Source: Clostridium sp. 28_17 (GTDB taxonomy: Bacteria > Bacillota > Clostridia > TANB77 > CAG-508). Taken from it: DNA of 64,000 bases. The notes under the pieces were generated by a model. That model was not told the origin of the DNA. It saw only the letters and a program-made list of their open reading frames with translations, and did no database searches. The translations under genes and the position numbers were made by a program. Shown here one piece after another: positions 27,221 to 37,640 of this stretch. Where the stretch lies: assembly GCA_001916065.1 (NCBI GenBank), contig MNRS01000020.1, positions 61,916-125,915 on the forward strand. The letters are read 5' to 3'. The stretch's first letter is position 1; every line of letters starts with the position of its first letter.

Positions 27221-28009
27221 TTATAAAAGGTATTTTATAATGTCCTTTAATATTATATTCGGGTCATACAACAACGCAAGTTGCATATCTTTTTGTTTTA
27301 GAAGTTCTATATCTGCACCATTTTCCAATAAAATTTTTATTATTTTCAGATTTTTGTTTTCTATTGCAGCCTCAAGAAGACCTGAATCTTTCTTCGTATT
27401 CTCATCCGCATATTTAATTAAAATTTTTACAACTTTTTCATATCCTCCATTTATTGCATCAAAAATGAGAGAAAAGCAATCCGTTTCAACCACGCCATGT
27501 TCTATCAGTAATTTAACTAATCCTATATTTCCACAATTTACGGGACTCTCCAAAAGTTTATAGGGCCATACTTCCGTCACATCTGCTCCATTTTCAAGTA
27601 ATACTTCTACAATTTCTTTATTTCCTATTTCTACTGCACTTAACAAAAGATCAACCGTATAACATTCTGCTAAATTTGCTCCTTTTTCCAACAACAGTTT
27701 TACTACTTCTATTTTCCCACTTTCAATTGCTCTATAAATAACTAGATTATGCCTCGCTTCTACATCTGCTCCTTTTTCAAGTAATAATTCTATAACATCA
27801 TTATTTCCTCTCTTTGCCGCTATAATAATAGCTTGATTATCATCCGCTGTTACATCTGCTCCTCTTTCTATAAGGAATTTTACTAGATCAGTATATCCGC
27901 CTTCTACTGCTAATTGCAATACTTCATTCAAGGTATTTGTTGAATATGCACCCAAATCCACTAGTTGCCGTATAATTTCCATATACTTCTCTTGACTATT
28001 TTCTTTCAT
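27221..28009 (-). CDS. Ankyrin-repeat protein
   Basis: 262 aa made almost wholly of ~33-residue ankyrin repeats; the ends such as LVKFLIERGADVTADDN, VIELLLEKGADVEARHN, VVKLLLEKGANLAECY and IVEVLLENGADVTEVW are clear. Eight or so repeats cover the chain, so it is a protein-binding scaffold with no catalytic domain. Start at 28009 is chosen for GGAGGTATCTAAT before the ATG. It has a perfect promoter overlapping the end of addA, and contains an in-frame CGG (ATA CGG CAA near 27969), unlike the core genes. It looks like an inserted single-gene cassette. Confidence 0.88.
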   Translation of the reverse strand: MKENSQEKYMEIIRQLVDLGAYSTNTLNEVLQLAVEGGYTDLVKFLIERGADVTADDNQAIIIAAKRGNNDVIELLLEKGADVEARHNLVIYRAIESGKIEVVKLLLEKGANLAECYTVDLLLSAVEIGNKEIVEVLLENGADVTEVWPYKLLESPVNCGNIGLVKLLIEHGVVETDCFSLIFDAINGGYEKVVKILIKYADENTKKDSGLLEAAIENKNLKIIKILLENGADIELLKQKDMQLALLYDPNIILKDIIKYLL

Positions 28010-28064
28010 ATTAGATACCTCCAAAATTCTTTGTTTGTATTTTATTACCTTTTGCTACATTAGC

Positions 28065-28093
28065 ATTATACATTATGTTATGTTAATTGTCAA
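28065..28093 (-). promoter_or_regulatory. Consensus promoter of the ankyrin-repeat gene
   Basis: TTGACA (28093-28088), 17 bases, TATAAT (28070-28065). The -35 box overlaps the stop codon of addA, so the cassette follows that gene without any gap. Confidence 0.88.
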
Positions 28094-31000
28094 ATTTCAA
28101 TTTCTTTACCCAAATAAACAGAATAAATATAAACCTTCTCCACCTTTGTACCCAAAGCACTCTCCAAAGCCTGTTTATACAAATCTAGTTGACTCTTATA
28201 TTTTTCAATAAGTTCAAATTCCTTACCACTTTCAACATAATCAGTTTTATAATCAACCAAAACAATTTGCCCATTTTCATTAACAAAATATAAATCTATA
28301 ATACCCTGAACAAGTATATTTTCCTTTATATACTCATCATAAATCTGACTTGCTGGAACATTAATATAAAATGGCTTTTCTTGATAGTATTCTTTGGCAT
28401 TTTTTAATTGTTTCCAAATCTCTGATTTTGTAAATTGTAATATTTTGTTTGGATTTATTGCTTGCTTTTCTTTTTCTGTTATTATTTTATTCATTTCCAA
28501 ATTTTGTATTAATGATTTTATTTTTTCTAAATCATAATCCTCTTTTGGATTTAATTTTTGTAGGCATAAGTGTGTAAGTGTTCCTTTTTGTGCAGATGTT
28601 ATTTGAGTTTCTTTTTCTTCTTGTAAAAATTTTGGTTTTTCAAAGGTTATATTTTGTGTACTAATATTGCAATCATTTTCACCTGTCTTGTCGTTTATTT
28701 CTGTAGGTTCTTCATTATCTAAACTCTCAAAATCAACATTCAATTGTTTTTGTTTCATTTTCTTAATTTTTGTAACAGAACTTTTAGTTGGAATGTCAAT
28801 AGCTAATTTATCAGGATATTCATATTCAATTTGTTCCTTAATTTGATTTATATCCTTTTTATTAGAATTTTCATTTAACATCTCAATTACATTTTGAGAT
28901 GTATTTTCTTGCTCATTTTCTTGTTTTTTATTTTCAAAAACGCTACTTGGTTCTATCCTATTCAATTCAAGTAAATCTTCTGTATTAGACTGTTCATACA
29001 AATATACAAGCAATATCCAATCTAAATAGTCTTTATATTTTTTTACCAAAATAGGATTTATTTTTCCATTTTTTCTTGCATAAATATTTTTTTGTTGTTC
29101 AATATCTTCTAATTGTTTTGAATAATCTTTAGAAATTCCTGTTATTATTAATTTTTCTTTTGCTCTTGTTAAAGCAACATACAAAATCCTCATTTCTTCC
29201 GAGATATTTTCATTTCTAATAACGTTTTTTATTGCTTCTCTTGTTAAAGTATCATATTGAACTTGTGCATTGTAATTAATATATTTAGCACCTATTCCTA
29301 GGTCTTGATGCAATAGAACCGGATTTTTTCTTATATCTTGTTCATTGAATTGTTTATTTGTATTTACCAAAAATACAATTGGAAATTCAAGTCCTTTACT
29401 CTTGTGAATACTCATTATTCTAATAACATCATCATTTTCACCTATTATTTTTGCAGAACTTAAATCACCTGAATTAATTTTTAATTTTTCTATAAAGTTT
29501 ATAAAATTATATAATCCTTTAAAACTGGCAGTTTCATATTTTTTTGCTCTTTCAAATAATATTTTCAAGTTAGCCTGTCTTAAATTACCGTTTGGCATTA
29601 GTCCAACATAATTGTAATATCCTGTGTCTGAATAAATTTTCCAAATCAATTCGTCTAATGCTAGATATTCTTGTTCTTTTCTCCATGTATCAATTTGATT
29701 TAAAAATTTTTCTATTTTTTCTTTTAATTGTGCATCAACATCAACTTTTGCTTTTTGCATACAATTGTAGAAATTGTCATATTTGTCTGATAAACGAATT
29801 TCCACAAGTTCATTATCTGTGAACTTTCCTATGTTTGACCTTAAAACTGTTACAAGTGGAATGTCTTGCATAGGGTTGTCTATTATTTTTAGTAAACTCA
29901 TAATTGTTTGAATTTCTATTGAGTCTAGATATTCTTGGTTACTATCTGCAAATACAGGCATATCAAGTTTTATAAGTTCTTGTTCATATATACTTGCCTT
30001 GTCTTTTGTGGACCTCAATAAAATTGCAATATCTTTGTATGTTATATCTCTAAATATTTCTTTTTTTCTGTCATATACTTGATATTTGCTATCTATTAAT
30101 TTCTTTATTTTATCTGCAACATATTTTGCTTCAATTTCAATATTTTCCAAGTGTTCTAATTCTTCTTCATTTTCTCCATCATTATCGTCATAATCTGAAT
30201 TTTCATAATATTTATTTGAGTACTCTTGGCTATCTTCTTCGCTTTCTTCCTCTGTTTTTACATCTATTATATCAATTTCTGTTTTTAAATTTTGTTCTAT
30301 TTTTTTGTAATCTTCTGCACCAAAATTCAAATACTCATCTTCGTTATAGTCAACTTCCCCTAATTTTTCACTCATAATATCTTTAAAAATTAAGTTTGTA
30401 AAATCAAGTACATTATCTCTACTTCTAAAGTTTTTGAATAGTTGAATCTTTCTTCCTGAACAATTTGGGTCTGTTTCAACTGGCTTGTAATTAGAATATT
30501 TATCTAAAAATAGTTTTGGCATTGCCTGTCTGAATCTATAAATACTTTGTTTTACATCCCCAACCATAAACATGTTATTTCCCCTAGAAATTGAAGATAA
30601 TATAAATTCCTGTACAAGGTTACTGTCTTGATATTCGTCAATTGCAATTTCTTCAAATTTTTCTGTGTATTTTTTTGCAACTTCTGTTTTTATTATCTTT
30701 TTGTGTTTTTCTCCGTTTTCATCAGTTGTTGTTTCTACATCTTTTACTAATATATTTAAAGCAAAATGTTCTATATCTGTAAAGTCAACTATGTTTTTAT
30801 CTCTTTTTCTTTTTGAAAATATTTCATCAAATTCTATAATCAATTTTTCTAATTTTTTCAAAATATCATACATATCAAATATATCTTGATTTGATTGTTG
30901 TGAATCTGATACAAATATTTTTCCTGTTTTTCTCTTGAATTTATCTTTTACACTATCTCTTACATTTTTTGCTTCTTCTTTTATTTCTGATTCTACTTTT

Positions 31001-31858
31001 TTTCTTGACCATGCCGTAAATTTTATATTTTGTGCGATTTCATATGCTTTATTCCAATTATTTAAATTTTCTTTTAATGTTGATAATTGCTTAATGTCTG
31101 ACTCCATTATTTGCTTGAAAATTTCTAGCTCCTTTTCATATTCCATTCCTTTTACTATATCTTCAAGTATAGCTAAATCATCTGTTAATTCTTCATCCAT
31201 CTCTTCCAATAACACTTTTCCCCAAGGAGTTTGGCTAAAATCTTTGTCTAGTTCATCTTTTATGTTAAACATTTCTATTTTCTCATTTAGCCATTTTAGT
31301 GGATATGGGCTTGAACTTATATAACTATAAATGCTTAAAATTAAGTCTTTTAAAGGTGTATCATCTCTGTAACTTGTATATGTATTTATAAGTTTTGTAA
31401 AGTCTTTATCTTCTGAAAGATATTTATTTTCAAACAATTCGTCCAAAATCTCTTGTTTTAAAAGTTCTATCTCGGGTGTATCTGCAATTCTAAAATTAGG
31501 CGATACATTTTCTAATTCATAAAAATTGTTTTTTACAACATCTAAACAAAATGAGTCTATTGTACAAATGCTTGCCATATTTAATAATGTTATTTGTCTT
31601 TGTAAATTTTCATTTTCCGGGTCTTCATCCAATTTTTTGTATATTGCATCTAATACCCTTTCTCTCATTTCTGATGCCGCCGCATTTGTGAATGTTACGA
31701 CTAATAATTTGTCTATATCAATATTTTCATTTATTGCTTTGTTTATAATTCTTTCTACTAATACCGCCGTTTTTCCGACTTCCCGCTGCTGCAGCCACTA
31801 ATAAATTTGAGTTTTTTTCATATATTGCTTGTTTTTGTTCTTTTGTCCAGTTAGGCAT
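28090..31858 (-). CDS. addA: ATP-dependent helicase/nuclease subunit A, read through a +1 shift at CGG
   Basis: AddA of the AddAB complex, which resects double-strand breaks for recombination (UvrD-type helicase plus RecB-type nuclease). 1255 aa when joined. The N-terminus MPNWTKEQKQAIY begins at 31858 after GGAGAAATAAAA. The zero frame breaks in the P-loop: AAAAGS then CGG. Skipping the C at 31777 gives AAAAGS-GKTAVLVERI, the proper Walker A. Later motifs: DEYQDSN (about 350), VGDVKQSIYRFR, SIHKSKGLEFP, YVALTRAKEKL, and C-terminal nuclease VDYKTDY. Length is 3x1256+1 bases. Neither addB nor another recB-like gene is beside it. Confidence 0.93.
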
Positions 31859-32205
31859 TTTTTATTTCTCCTTCCATGTTTTTTTTGAGAAGCGTCCACA
31901 AAAGGACATTTTCTATATCTTCTACAGTCTATTTTTCCATGTAAATATGTTGATAGTTTTTCTCCGTTTATTAAGTTTTCTTTTTGTTTTTTTGTTAGAT
32001 TTTTTATTTGATATTCTAATTTACATGCTAGTGATTTGTCTTTGCTTTTCCATGCCGCTTCTAATTTAATTGCATTGTGTGATTTTGTATATTTTGCTCC
32101 ATTTTTACTTTTGGTTTTGTGTTCATTAAAACGTTTGTCTAAGTCATTTGTCATTCCTGTGTAAATTGAATTATCTTCACATCTTATCATATATGTATAG
32201 TACAT
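31798..32205 (-). CDS. GIY-YIG nuclease-domain protein with odd C-terminal tail
   Basis: The first ~95 residues are a small GIY-YIG domain protein of the YhbQ/UPF0213 type: YYTYMIRCEDNSIYTGMTND, then the arginine in KRFNEHK and the YTKSHNAIKL motif. The role of these stand-alone domains is uncertain. The last ~35 residues (from about CRRYRKCPF) come from an intergenic GTCCTTTTGTGGAC-like repeat and then from the start of addA in another frame, overlapping addA by 61 bases. The natural C-terminus was probably shorter and lost its stop. Confidence 0.8.
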   Translation of the reverse strand: MYYTYMIRCEDNSIYTGMTNDLDKRFNEHKTKSKNGAKYTKSHNAIKLEAAWKSKDKSLACKLEYQIKNLTKKQKENLINGEKLSTYLHGKIDCRRYRKCPFVDASQKKHGRRNKKCLTGQKNKNKQYMKKTQIY

Positions 32206-32312
32206 TTTCTTTTTTTAAGGTGTTTTTATTTACCTTTTATTCCTCCTATGTTTTTCCATATGAATATATCACAAGTTTTGTTTTGTTTCAATACAAAATT
32301 AATGTGATACGC

Positions 32313-32340
32313 AAAAAGAGAAGTTTGGCACTTCTCTTCT
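32313..32340 (-). terminator. Terminator of the 32352 gene
   Basis: AAGAGAAGT / ACTTCTCTT, a nine-base stem followed by TTTTGCG on the minus strand, right behind the stop codon. Confidence 0.8.
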
Positions 32341-32351
32341 TACATTTTTCA

Positions 32352-32585
32352 TCAACAACTTTTAACTTTATAATATCTAAATCTAGGTGATAGGATTCCA
32401 CATTTCACATAGTCTAATATAATTTTCTGGATTTCTTCTATATTAAGTTGAAGTCCATATTTTCCCCGTAAATCCTCTTTTAGTTGTTTCTCTGTTACAT
32501 TTTCCTGTGATGCAATATAATTATATATTACAAAATCACTTTCTTTTTTTATTTTTTCTTTTGTCATTTTTACGTACACGCTCAT
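32352..32585 (-). CDS. Hypothetical protein, 77 aa, winged-helix-like
   Basis: Small protein with a helical arrangement (KKESDFVIYNYIASQENVTE, LNIEEIQKIILDYVKCG) and a final FRYYKV strand, reminiscent of a winged-helix domain; not assigned to a family. It uses an in-frame CGG (TTA CGG GGA near 32467). ATG follows GGAGGTAGAAAA. Single-gene cassette with a perfect promoter and its own terminator. Confidence 0.65.
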   Translation of the reverse strand: MSVYVKMTKEKIKKESDFVIYNYIASQENVTEKQLKEDLRGKYGLQLNIEEIQKIILDYVKCGILSPRFRYYKVKSC

Positions 32586-32635
32586 TTTTCTACCTCCAAA
32601 ATATTTGTTGATATTACTGCCTTGTTACTTTTAAC

Positions 32636-32664
32636 ATTATACAAAAACCTATTCCAATTGTCAA
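32636..32664 (-). promoter_or_regulatory. Consensus promoter of the 32352 gene
   Basis: TTGACA (32664-32659), 17 bases, TATAAT (32641-32636). A second TTGACA sits directly upstream (32670-32665). Confidence 0.88.
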
Positions 32665-32681
32665 TGTCAATTTATATTTAT

Positions 32682-33635
32682 CTACTTCCCAATATCACTC
32701 ATATTCCAATTTTGATACTCAACTTTATAGCCAGAAAAATCAGGTACACTCACATCCTCATCATTTACAATACCAAAATCATATTTATATTTTTCAATAA
32801 TATCACTCTCCTTTTTAACAATTTCTGTTCCTGGAATATATACTACTGAACCACCTCTATTTATCTCTCTAATAACAAGACCAGTCTCTTTATCTAACCA
32901 TACTTCCCATGTATTTCTCTTATCAAACTTATATCTTAAAATATAATACAATTTATTTGAATCATATGAATCTGATTCTATAGACATCAAAAATGCCTTA
33001 CCTAAATTTGCATAAACCATTTTTCTTTCTTCTAATGGAAATCTATCAAATTTTACATTTTCTTCTTTATTAAAAGTCTCTAAGATATCACCTTTATATA
33101 CTGTAACAATTTTTTCTCTTTCATTTACTATTTTTCTTTCATCACTTTCCACTTCTCCATATTCAGTAGAAATAAGTTCTTTACCATTATCTGAATATAT
33201 TTCATTTGTTATTTTATATTTTCCATCTTTATAATATGTTTTGGATACAGAAACACTATTTTCGACAGAATTTTCCTGTTTTTCACAATAATAATTTTGT
33301 GACTTTAAACTTTTTTCTGCTTTTTTCATTATATTAGAAATTCTTATAAATTTTATTAAATATAATAAAATTAAAATTAATATTATAATTCCAATCGCAA
33401 TTAATATTGATTTTATTCTGCTTTTAGTTTTTATTTTTTTTAAATAGTCAATTTCTCTTTGTTGTATCTTTTCATTTTGTTTATTCTCTTCTAGAATTTC
33501 ATTCAGTTTTTCTTTGCAGTCTTTGCAATCCTTCAAATGATTTTCAACTAATTTTTTAGACTCATTATTTAAAGTTTTATCAACATATCCAAATAATAAA
33601 TCTTCAACTACTTTACATTCAATTTCTTTTTTCAT
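32682..33635 (-). CDS. Anti-sigma factor with zinc-finger HC2 domain
   Basis: 317 aa. N-terminal zf-HC2 domain (CKVVEDLLFGYVDKTLN, then HLKDCKDCKEKL with the H-x3-C-x2-C zinc ligands), a transmembrane helix at about 74-94, and a ~220-residue outer domain that may sense envelope signals. It starts inside the last codons of the sigma factor gene (overlap of 17 bases), which is the usual sign of a translationally coupled sigma/anti-sigma pair. It should hold the sigma factor inactive at the membrane until a stimulus arrives. Confidence 0.88.
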   Translation of the reverse strand: MKKEIECKVVEDLLFGYVDKTLNNESKKLVENHLKDCKDCKEKLNEILEENKQNEKIQQREIDYLKKIKTKSRIKSILIAIGIIILILILLYLIKFIRISNIMKKAEKSLKSQNYYCEKQENSVENSVSVSKTYYKDGKYKITNEIYSDNGKELISTEYGEVESDERKIVNEREKIVTVYKGDILETFNKEENVKFDRFPLEERKMVYANLGKAFLMSIESDSYDSNKLYYILRYKFDKRNTWEVWLDKETGLVIREINRGGSVVYIPGTEIVKKESDIIEKYKYDFGIVNDEDVSVPDFSGYKVEYQNWNMSDIGK

Positions 33636-34113
33636 CTTTTCTTACCTCCTTTAATTTTTGTTTTGCTCTATAAAATGTAACTCTTGCCCAATTAGGTGTT
33701 TTTCCTAAAACTTCTCCAATTTCATTAAAACTTAAATTCCCTGTTATTCTCAAATAAACTACTTCTTTTGTTTTTTCATCTAATTTTTGTATGTCTTTAA
33801 AAAGCCTTATTTTATCGTCATTATCACAAATAATATCTTCTACTGTTTTTGTTTCTTCTACCTCTTCAATTTCTTCTATTGATATATTTTTTCGTGATTT
33901 TTTCTTTAATTCTTTGTACCATAAATATTTTGCAATTTGGCATAGCCATACTGATACTTTGCAGTTTCCTTTAAATTTTTTTATTTCTTTTACTGCTATT
34001 GCAAAAGTTTCTTGTGTTAGTTCTTCTGATATATCTGCATTACCTGTTAGGCAGAATAAATATTTATATACTGCATTTGAATGTTGTTTATATATTTCTT
34101 CTATATTCTGCAT
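33619..34113 (-). CDS. ECF-type RNA polymerase sigma factor
   Basis: 164 aa. Region 2 (VYKYLFCLTGNADISEELTQ, then WLCQIAKYLWYKEL) recognises the -10 element and region 4 (LSFNEIGEVLGKTPNWARVT) the -35 element. It is cotranscribed with the overlapping anti-sigma gene. The stop codon is TGA, showing that UGA is a normal stop here. ATG follows AAAGGAGGAAAATGTT. The regulon is unknown; the gene may control its own promoter but I saw no second similar promoter in the window. Confidence 0.9.
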   Translation of the reverse strand: MQNIEEIYKQHSNAVYKYLFCLTGNADISEELTQETFAIAVKEIKKFKGNCKVSVWLCQIAKYLWYKELKKKSRKNISIEEIEEVEETKTVEDIICDNDDKIRLFKDIQKLDEKTKEVVYLRITGNLSFNEIGEVLGKTPNWARVTFYRAKQKLKEVRKDEKRN

Positions 34114-34211
34114 AACATTTTCCTCCTTTCACTTTATAAGTGTATTTTTTTGATAAAATATTACAGATTATTCATTTTTTATTTTTAAAATTATATCTTT
34201 GCTAATACACA

Positions 34212-34246
34212 GAAAAATAGTAGCGCCATATTATAGCACTACTATC
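34212..34246 (-). terminator. Terminator of the 34267 gene
   Basis: ATAGTAGTGC ... GCGCTACTATTTTTCT on the minus strand, a ten-base stem with one mismatch, followed by T residues. Confidence 0.8.
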
Positions 34247-34266
34247 TCTTTGTTAACAACAGACAT

Positions 34267-34902
34267 TTATTTTTCAATAAAGTCCATTGCATCTTTCGTT
34301 ATGGCCATTTCCGGCATTTGAAAGCCACATTTTAGCCTATCTGTAGCAACTGTTGTAATAAACTGTTTAAATTTTTCCATTCCAGTTCCTTTTAGATAAT
34401 CAACTATCAATACGTCCTTTTGAACATATTTACCATTGATATTATCATAGTAACTTCTTTTAACTTGAATAGTATCATTTAGAAATTCATGCATACAAAC
34501 AATGATACCTTCAAATTTGATCTTTTCATCATTATCAATAACAAAAAATCCATATTTTCTTTTCATAATTTTTTTCTTGTTTCTATTACTTTTTTCTTCA
34601 TCTGAAAAAAAGATTTCATTAAGTCGTATTGCATTTTCACCTTTAAAAGTAAGAGTCCGAATTTTTTCCTTACTATCCCAAGAGTGTGTTCTGTTATCAA
34701 GGACTACTTGAACTTCTCCGATACACTTAATTTTAACAGTATCATTATATTCCATTTCATCAATAATTTCTTTAAGTATCATAGAAAATTGTTCATCCTT
34801 TTTTTTATATTTCAACAAACCCTTTTTTAGTTTTTTACTTACTTTCTTCCGATCAAATGACTCTACCACGCCACATCTCATTAGCCAAAACACTCCATTC
34901 AT
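34267..34902 (-). CDS. Hypothetical protein, 211 aa
   Basis: Soluble, lysine-rich protein of unknown family. The middle (KIKCIGEVQVVLDNRTHSW, then LTFKGENAIRL) and end (DYLKGTGMEKFKQFITT) look like an alpha/beta fold. It has two in-frame CGG codons (near 34847 and 34656), a feature shared only with other orphan genes. ATG follows GGAGGTAGAAA. Single-gene cassette with a perfect promoter and terminator. Confidence 0.65.
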   Translation of the reverse strand: MNGVFWLMRCGVVESFDRKKVSKKLKKGLLKYKKKDEQFSMILKEIIDEMEYNDTVKIKCIGEVQVVLDNRTHSWDSKEKIRTLTFKGENAIRLNEIFFSDEEKSNRNKKKIMKRKYGFFVIDNDEKIKFEGIIVCMHEFLNDTIQVKRSYYDNINGKYVQKDVLIVDYLKGTGMEKFKQFITTVATDRLKCGFQMPEMAITKDAMDFIEK

Positions 34903-34952
34903 TTTCTACCTCCAAAATTACTTTGTTGATATGTTTACAAGTTACATCTAAC

Positions 34953-34981
34953 ATTATACAAGAAATTATGTAAATTGTCAA
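34953..34981 (-). promoter_or_regulatory. Consensus promoter of the 34267 gene
   Basis: TTGACA (34981-34976), 17 bases, TATAAT (34958-34953), ~50 bases before the start codon. Confidence 0.88.
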
Positions 34982-34984
34982 ATT

Positions 34985-35053
34985 AAATTACTCTTTGTTC
35001 GCATATTCTATGATTAATCTAAAACAATCAAATTACTCTTTGTTCGCATATTC
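34985..35053. repeat. 24-base direct repeat at the end of the DUF5662 gene
   Basis: AAATTACTCTTTGTTCGCATATTC occurs at 34985-35008 and again at 35030-35053. The right copy contains the last codons and stop of the DUF5662 gene (EYANKE), the left copy is a spare tail outside it. It looks like the scar of a small duplication or of insertion of the neighbouring cassette (34267 gene), whose promoter begins at the left copy. Confidence 0.8.
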
Positions 35054-35617
35054 CCTAGTAACCTCATTTCGTCGTTCAGGAGAACAATATTTTTTATATA
35101 ACGCTTTTACATTTTTCTTAGTTAATACTTTATCAATTCCATCTTTACTAACTTGCGTCAAAAATTCAGTAATCAATGCCTCAACCTGGTCATTAACAAG
35201 AGTTTTGTCTCTCTCATTCAACCAATAATCTAGTTCATACTCCTTAGTCCAGTCTTTTCCTTTATACACCATCCCCGCAGCCAATTTATCACATAACATT
35301 TCTGCCACATATTGATATGGAATAATTGGAGTTTTATCTGGTGCACTTAAATCTACCCAATAGTCTGTATGATGCTTATTTCTACCCTTGTGATGTAGCC
35401 ATGCTTGTGAATATCCTTTGTCCTTTTTTGCATCTGTTATTGGTGAATGTTTTCCATTAAAATATTTTACTCCTTCCCAAAATTCTGTAGGCGAATATTT
35501 TGATAAATCATGAACTAAACCTCTCCAAGGTTGTCCTACTTTGCAGCATAATTTGAATACTACCCATTTGTGTCTTGTTATTACCATAAAATGTCCTACT
35601 ATATTTTTTAAGTACAT
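35033..35617 (-). CDS. DUF5662 family protein
   Basis: About 194 aa with His/Trp-rich motifs GLVHDLSKYSPTEFWEG (about 33-49) and HHKGRNKHHTDYW (about 75-87), which mark DUF5662 and hint at a metal-binding, HD-like site. Biochemical role unknown. The start at 35617 (MYLKN) is preferred over 35626 because GAGGAG would touch the earlier ATG. Occurs alone, opposite to asnB. Confidence 0.8.
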   Translation of the reverse strand: MYLKNIVGHFMVITRHKWVVFKLCCKVGQPWRGLVHDLSKYSPTEFWEGVKYFNGKHSPITDAKKDKGYSQAWLHHKGRNKHHTDYWVDLSAPDKTPIIPYQYVAEMLCDKLAAGMVYKGKDWTKEYELDYWLNERDKTLVNDQVEALITEFLTQVSKDGIDKVLTKKNVKALYKKYCSPERRNEVTREYANKE

Positions 35618-35791
35618 ATATTTCATCTCCTCTTACTACATATTTAGTTTATCACATATTTTTTTCAAAAGCAACTTTTTGAAAAAATTGCATATACTAT
35701 TAAAGATGCTAATAAATATTGTTAAAATTTGCACTTTTTTAATTGTCATCATATTTTATTGGCTACTTTTATCAAAGTCGGAGGTTTATAT

Positions 35792-37640
35792 ATGTGTGGT
35801 TTTGTTGGTTTTGTTGATTTTAAAAATGATGTTTCTTCTAAGAAAAATATCTTATTAAATATGAATTCCACTCTGGCTAAAAGAGGTCCAGATGAAGATG
35901 GATATTACATAAATAAAAATGTTGCTTTAGGTCATAAACGTCTAATTGTTATTGACCCTGAACGGTGGAAAGCAACCTATGATAGAAAAATATTCTTATG
36001 GTGAATATGTTATTGTTTATAATGGTCAAATTTACAATACTAAAGAATTGAAAGAAACTTTATCTGAAAATGGTTTTACTTTTAATGGTCATTGTGATAC
36101 TGAAGTATTATTAAAATCCTATATTCACTATGGAAATGATGTTGTTCATCATCTTAATGGAATTTTTGCTTTTGCTATTTGGAATAGTAGAAAAAAAGAA
36201 CTTTTTATGGCTCGTGACCATTTTGGAGTAAAGCCACTATTTTATACAATGAAAAATGGTAGTCTGATTTTTGGCTCTGAAATTAAGGCTTTATTCGAGT
36301 ATCCTGGAATTGAAAAAAAACTAGATAATCAAGGCATTTGTGAGCTTTTCGGAATTGGTCCAGCTCATACCCCTGGGACTACAGTTTTTAAAGATATTTA
36401 TGAGCTAAAACCTGCTCATTGTGCTACTTTTAATAGTTATGGTTTGCACATTGAACGCTATTGGAAATTAAAATCTGAAAAACATACAGATAGTTTTGGA
36501 ACTACTTGTCAAAAAGTGAAATTTTTGTTGAATGATGCTATTACTAGACAACTTGTTTCTGATGTTCCTTTATGTACATTCCTTTCTGGTGGTCTTGACT
36601 CAAGTATTATTACAAAATTTGCTTCTAATTATTGTAAGGATAATGGATTACCGCCTTTAGATACTTACTCTATCGATTATGTGGATAATGATAAAAATTT
36701 TGTTAAAAGCGATTTTCAACCGAATTCAGATAATTATTACATCAATTTAATGAATAGAGATTTACACACAAATCATCATCAAATTGTTATTGATACTCCT
36801 GAACTTGCAGAATATTTAGAAGATGCTATGATTGCACGTGATATGCCTGGTATGGCAGATATTGATTCTTCTTTATTGCTATTCTGTAAAAATGTAAAAA
36901 AGAAAATGACTGTTTCTCTTACTGGTGAATGTGCTGACGAAATTTTTGGCGGATATCCATGGTTCTTTCGTGAAGATGCTTTAAATAGTGGAACTTTTCC
37001 TTGGTCTATTGCAATTGATGAAAGGCAAAGACTTTTGAATCCATCTATTGGTCAAAAGGTTAATTTAAAAAGTTATATTGATTATAGATATAATGAGAGT
37101 TTGTCTGAAGTTGAAATTTTAGATTCAGATTCTCCTGAAACAGCTGAAAAAAGAAAGATTTCACACCTTACTTTGAATTGGTTTATGCAAACTCTTTTGG
37201 ACCGTTCTGATAGAATGGCTATGTATAATGGTTTTGAACTTCGTGTTCCTTTTTGTGATTATCGTTTGGCTCAATATGTTTGGAATATCCCTTGGGAAAT
37301 AAAGGCTTTGAATGGTCGTGAAAAAGGTTTGCTTAGATATATCTGCAAAGATTTCTTGCCTGATGAAATTGTTGATAGAAAAAAATCTCCTTATCCTAAG
37401 ACTCATAATCCTACTTATTTGACTAAGGTTAAGGGCATGCTTGCCGATATTATGAAGGATAAAAATGCTCCTATTAACAGCCTTCTTAATCGAGATTATA
37501 TTTTGGAGATTTTGAATACTGATGGTTCTGCTTTTTCTCGTCCTTGGTTTGGGCAACTTATGACTGGTCCACAATTGATGGCTTATCTATGCCAGGTTAA
37601 TATGTGGCTTGAGAGGTATCAGCCTAAAATTGAAATTTAA
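35792..37640 (+). CDS. asnB: Asparagine synthase (glutamine-hydrolysing), read through a +1 shift at CGG
   Basis: Makes asparagine from aspartate, ATP and glutamine; 615 aa when joined. MCGFVGF puts Cys1, the glutaminase nucleophile, right after the initiator. Zero-frame translation goes IDPE then CGG and soon dead-ends at 36004. Skipping the C at 35963 gives IDPE-GGKQPMIEKYSYGEYVIVYNGQ, the conserved glutaminase sequence, and the frame then holds to 37640. The synthetase domain has the PP-motif LSGGLDSS at about 267, and GECADEIFGGYPWF further on. Length is 3x616+1 bases. ATG follows TCGGAGGTTTATAT. A remnant of the 3' end lies at 40979-41056. Confidence 0.93.

Noticed and set aside
27960..27975. 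CGG in the ankyrin gene as a +1 site
   Set aside because: Skipping its C leads at once to GGC AAC TAG, a stop; the zero frame continues with clear ankyrin repeats, so here CGG must be read as an ordinary codon if the gene is expressed at all.
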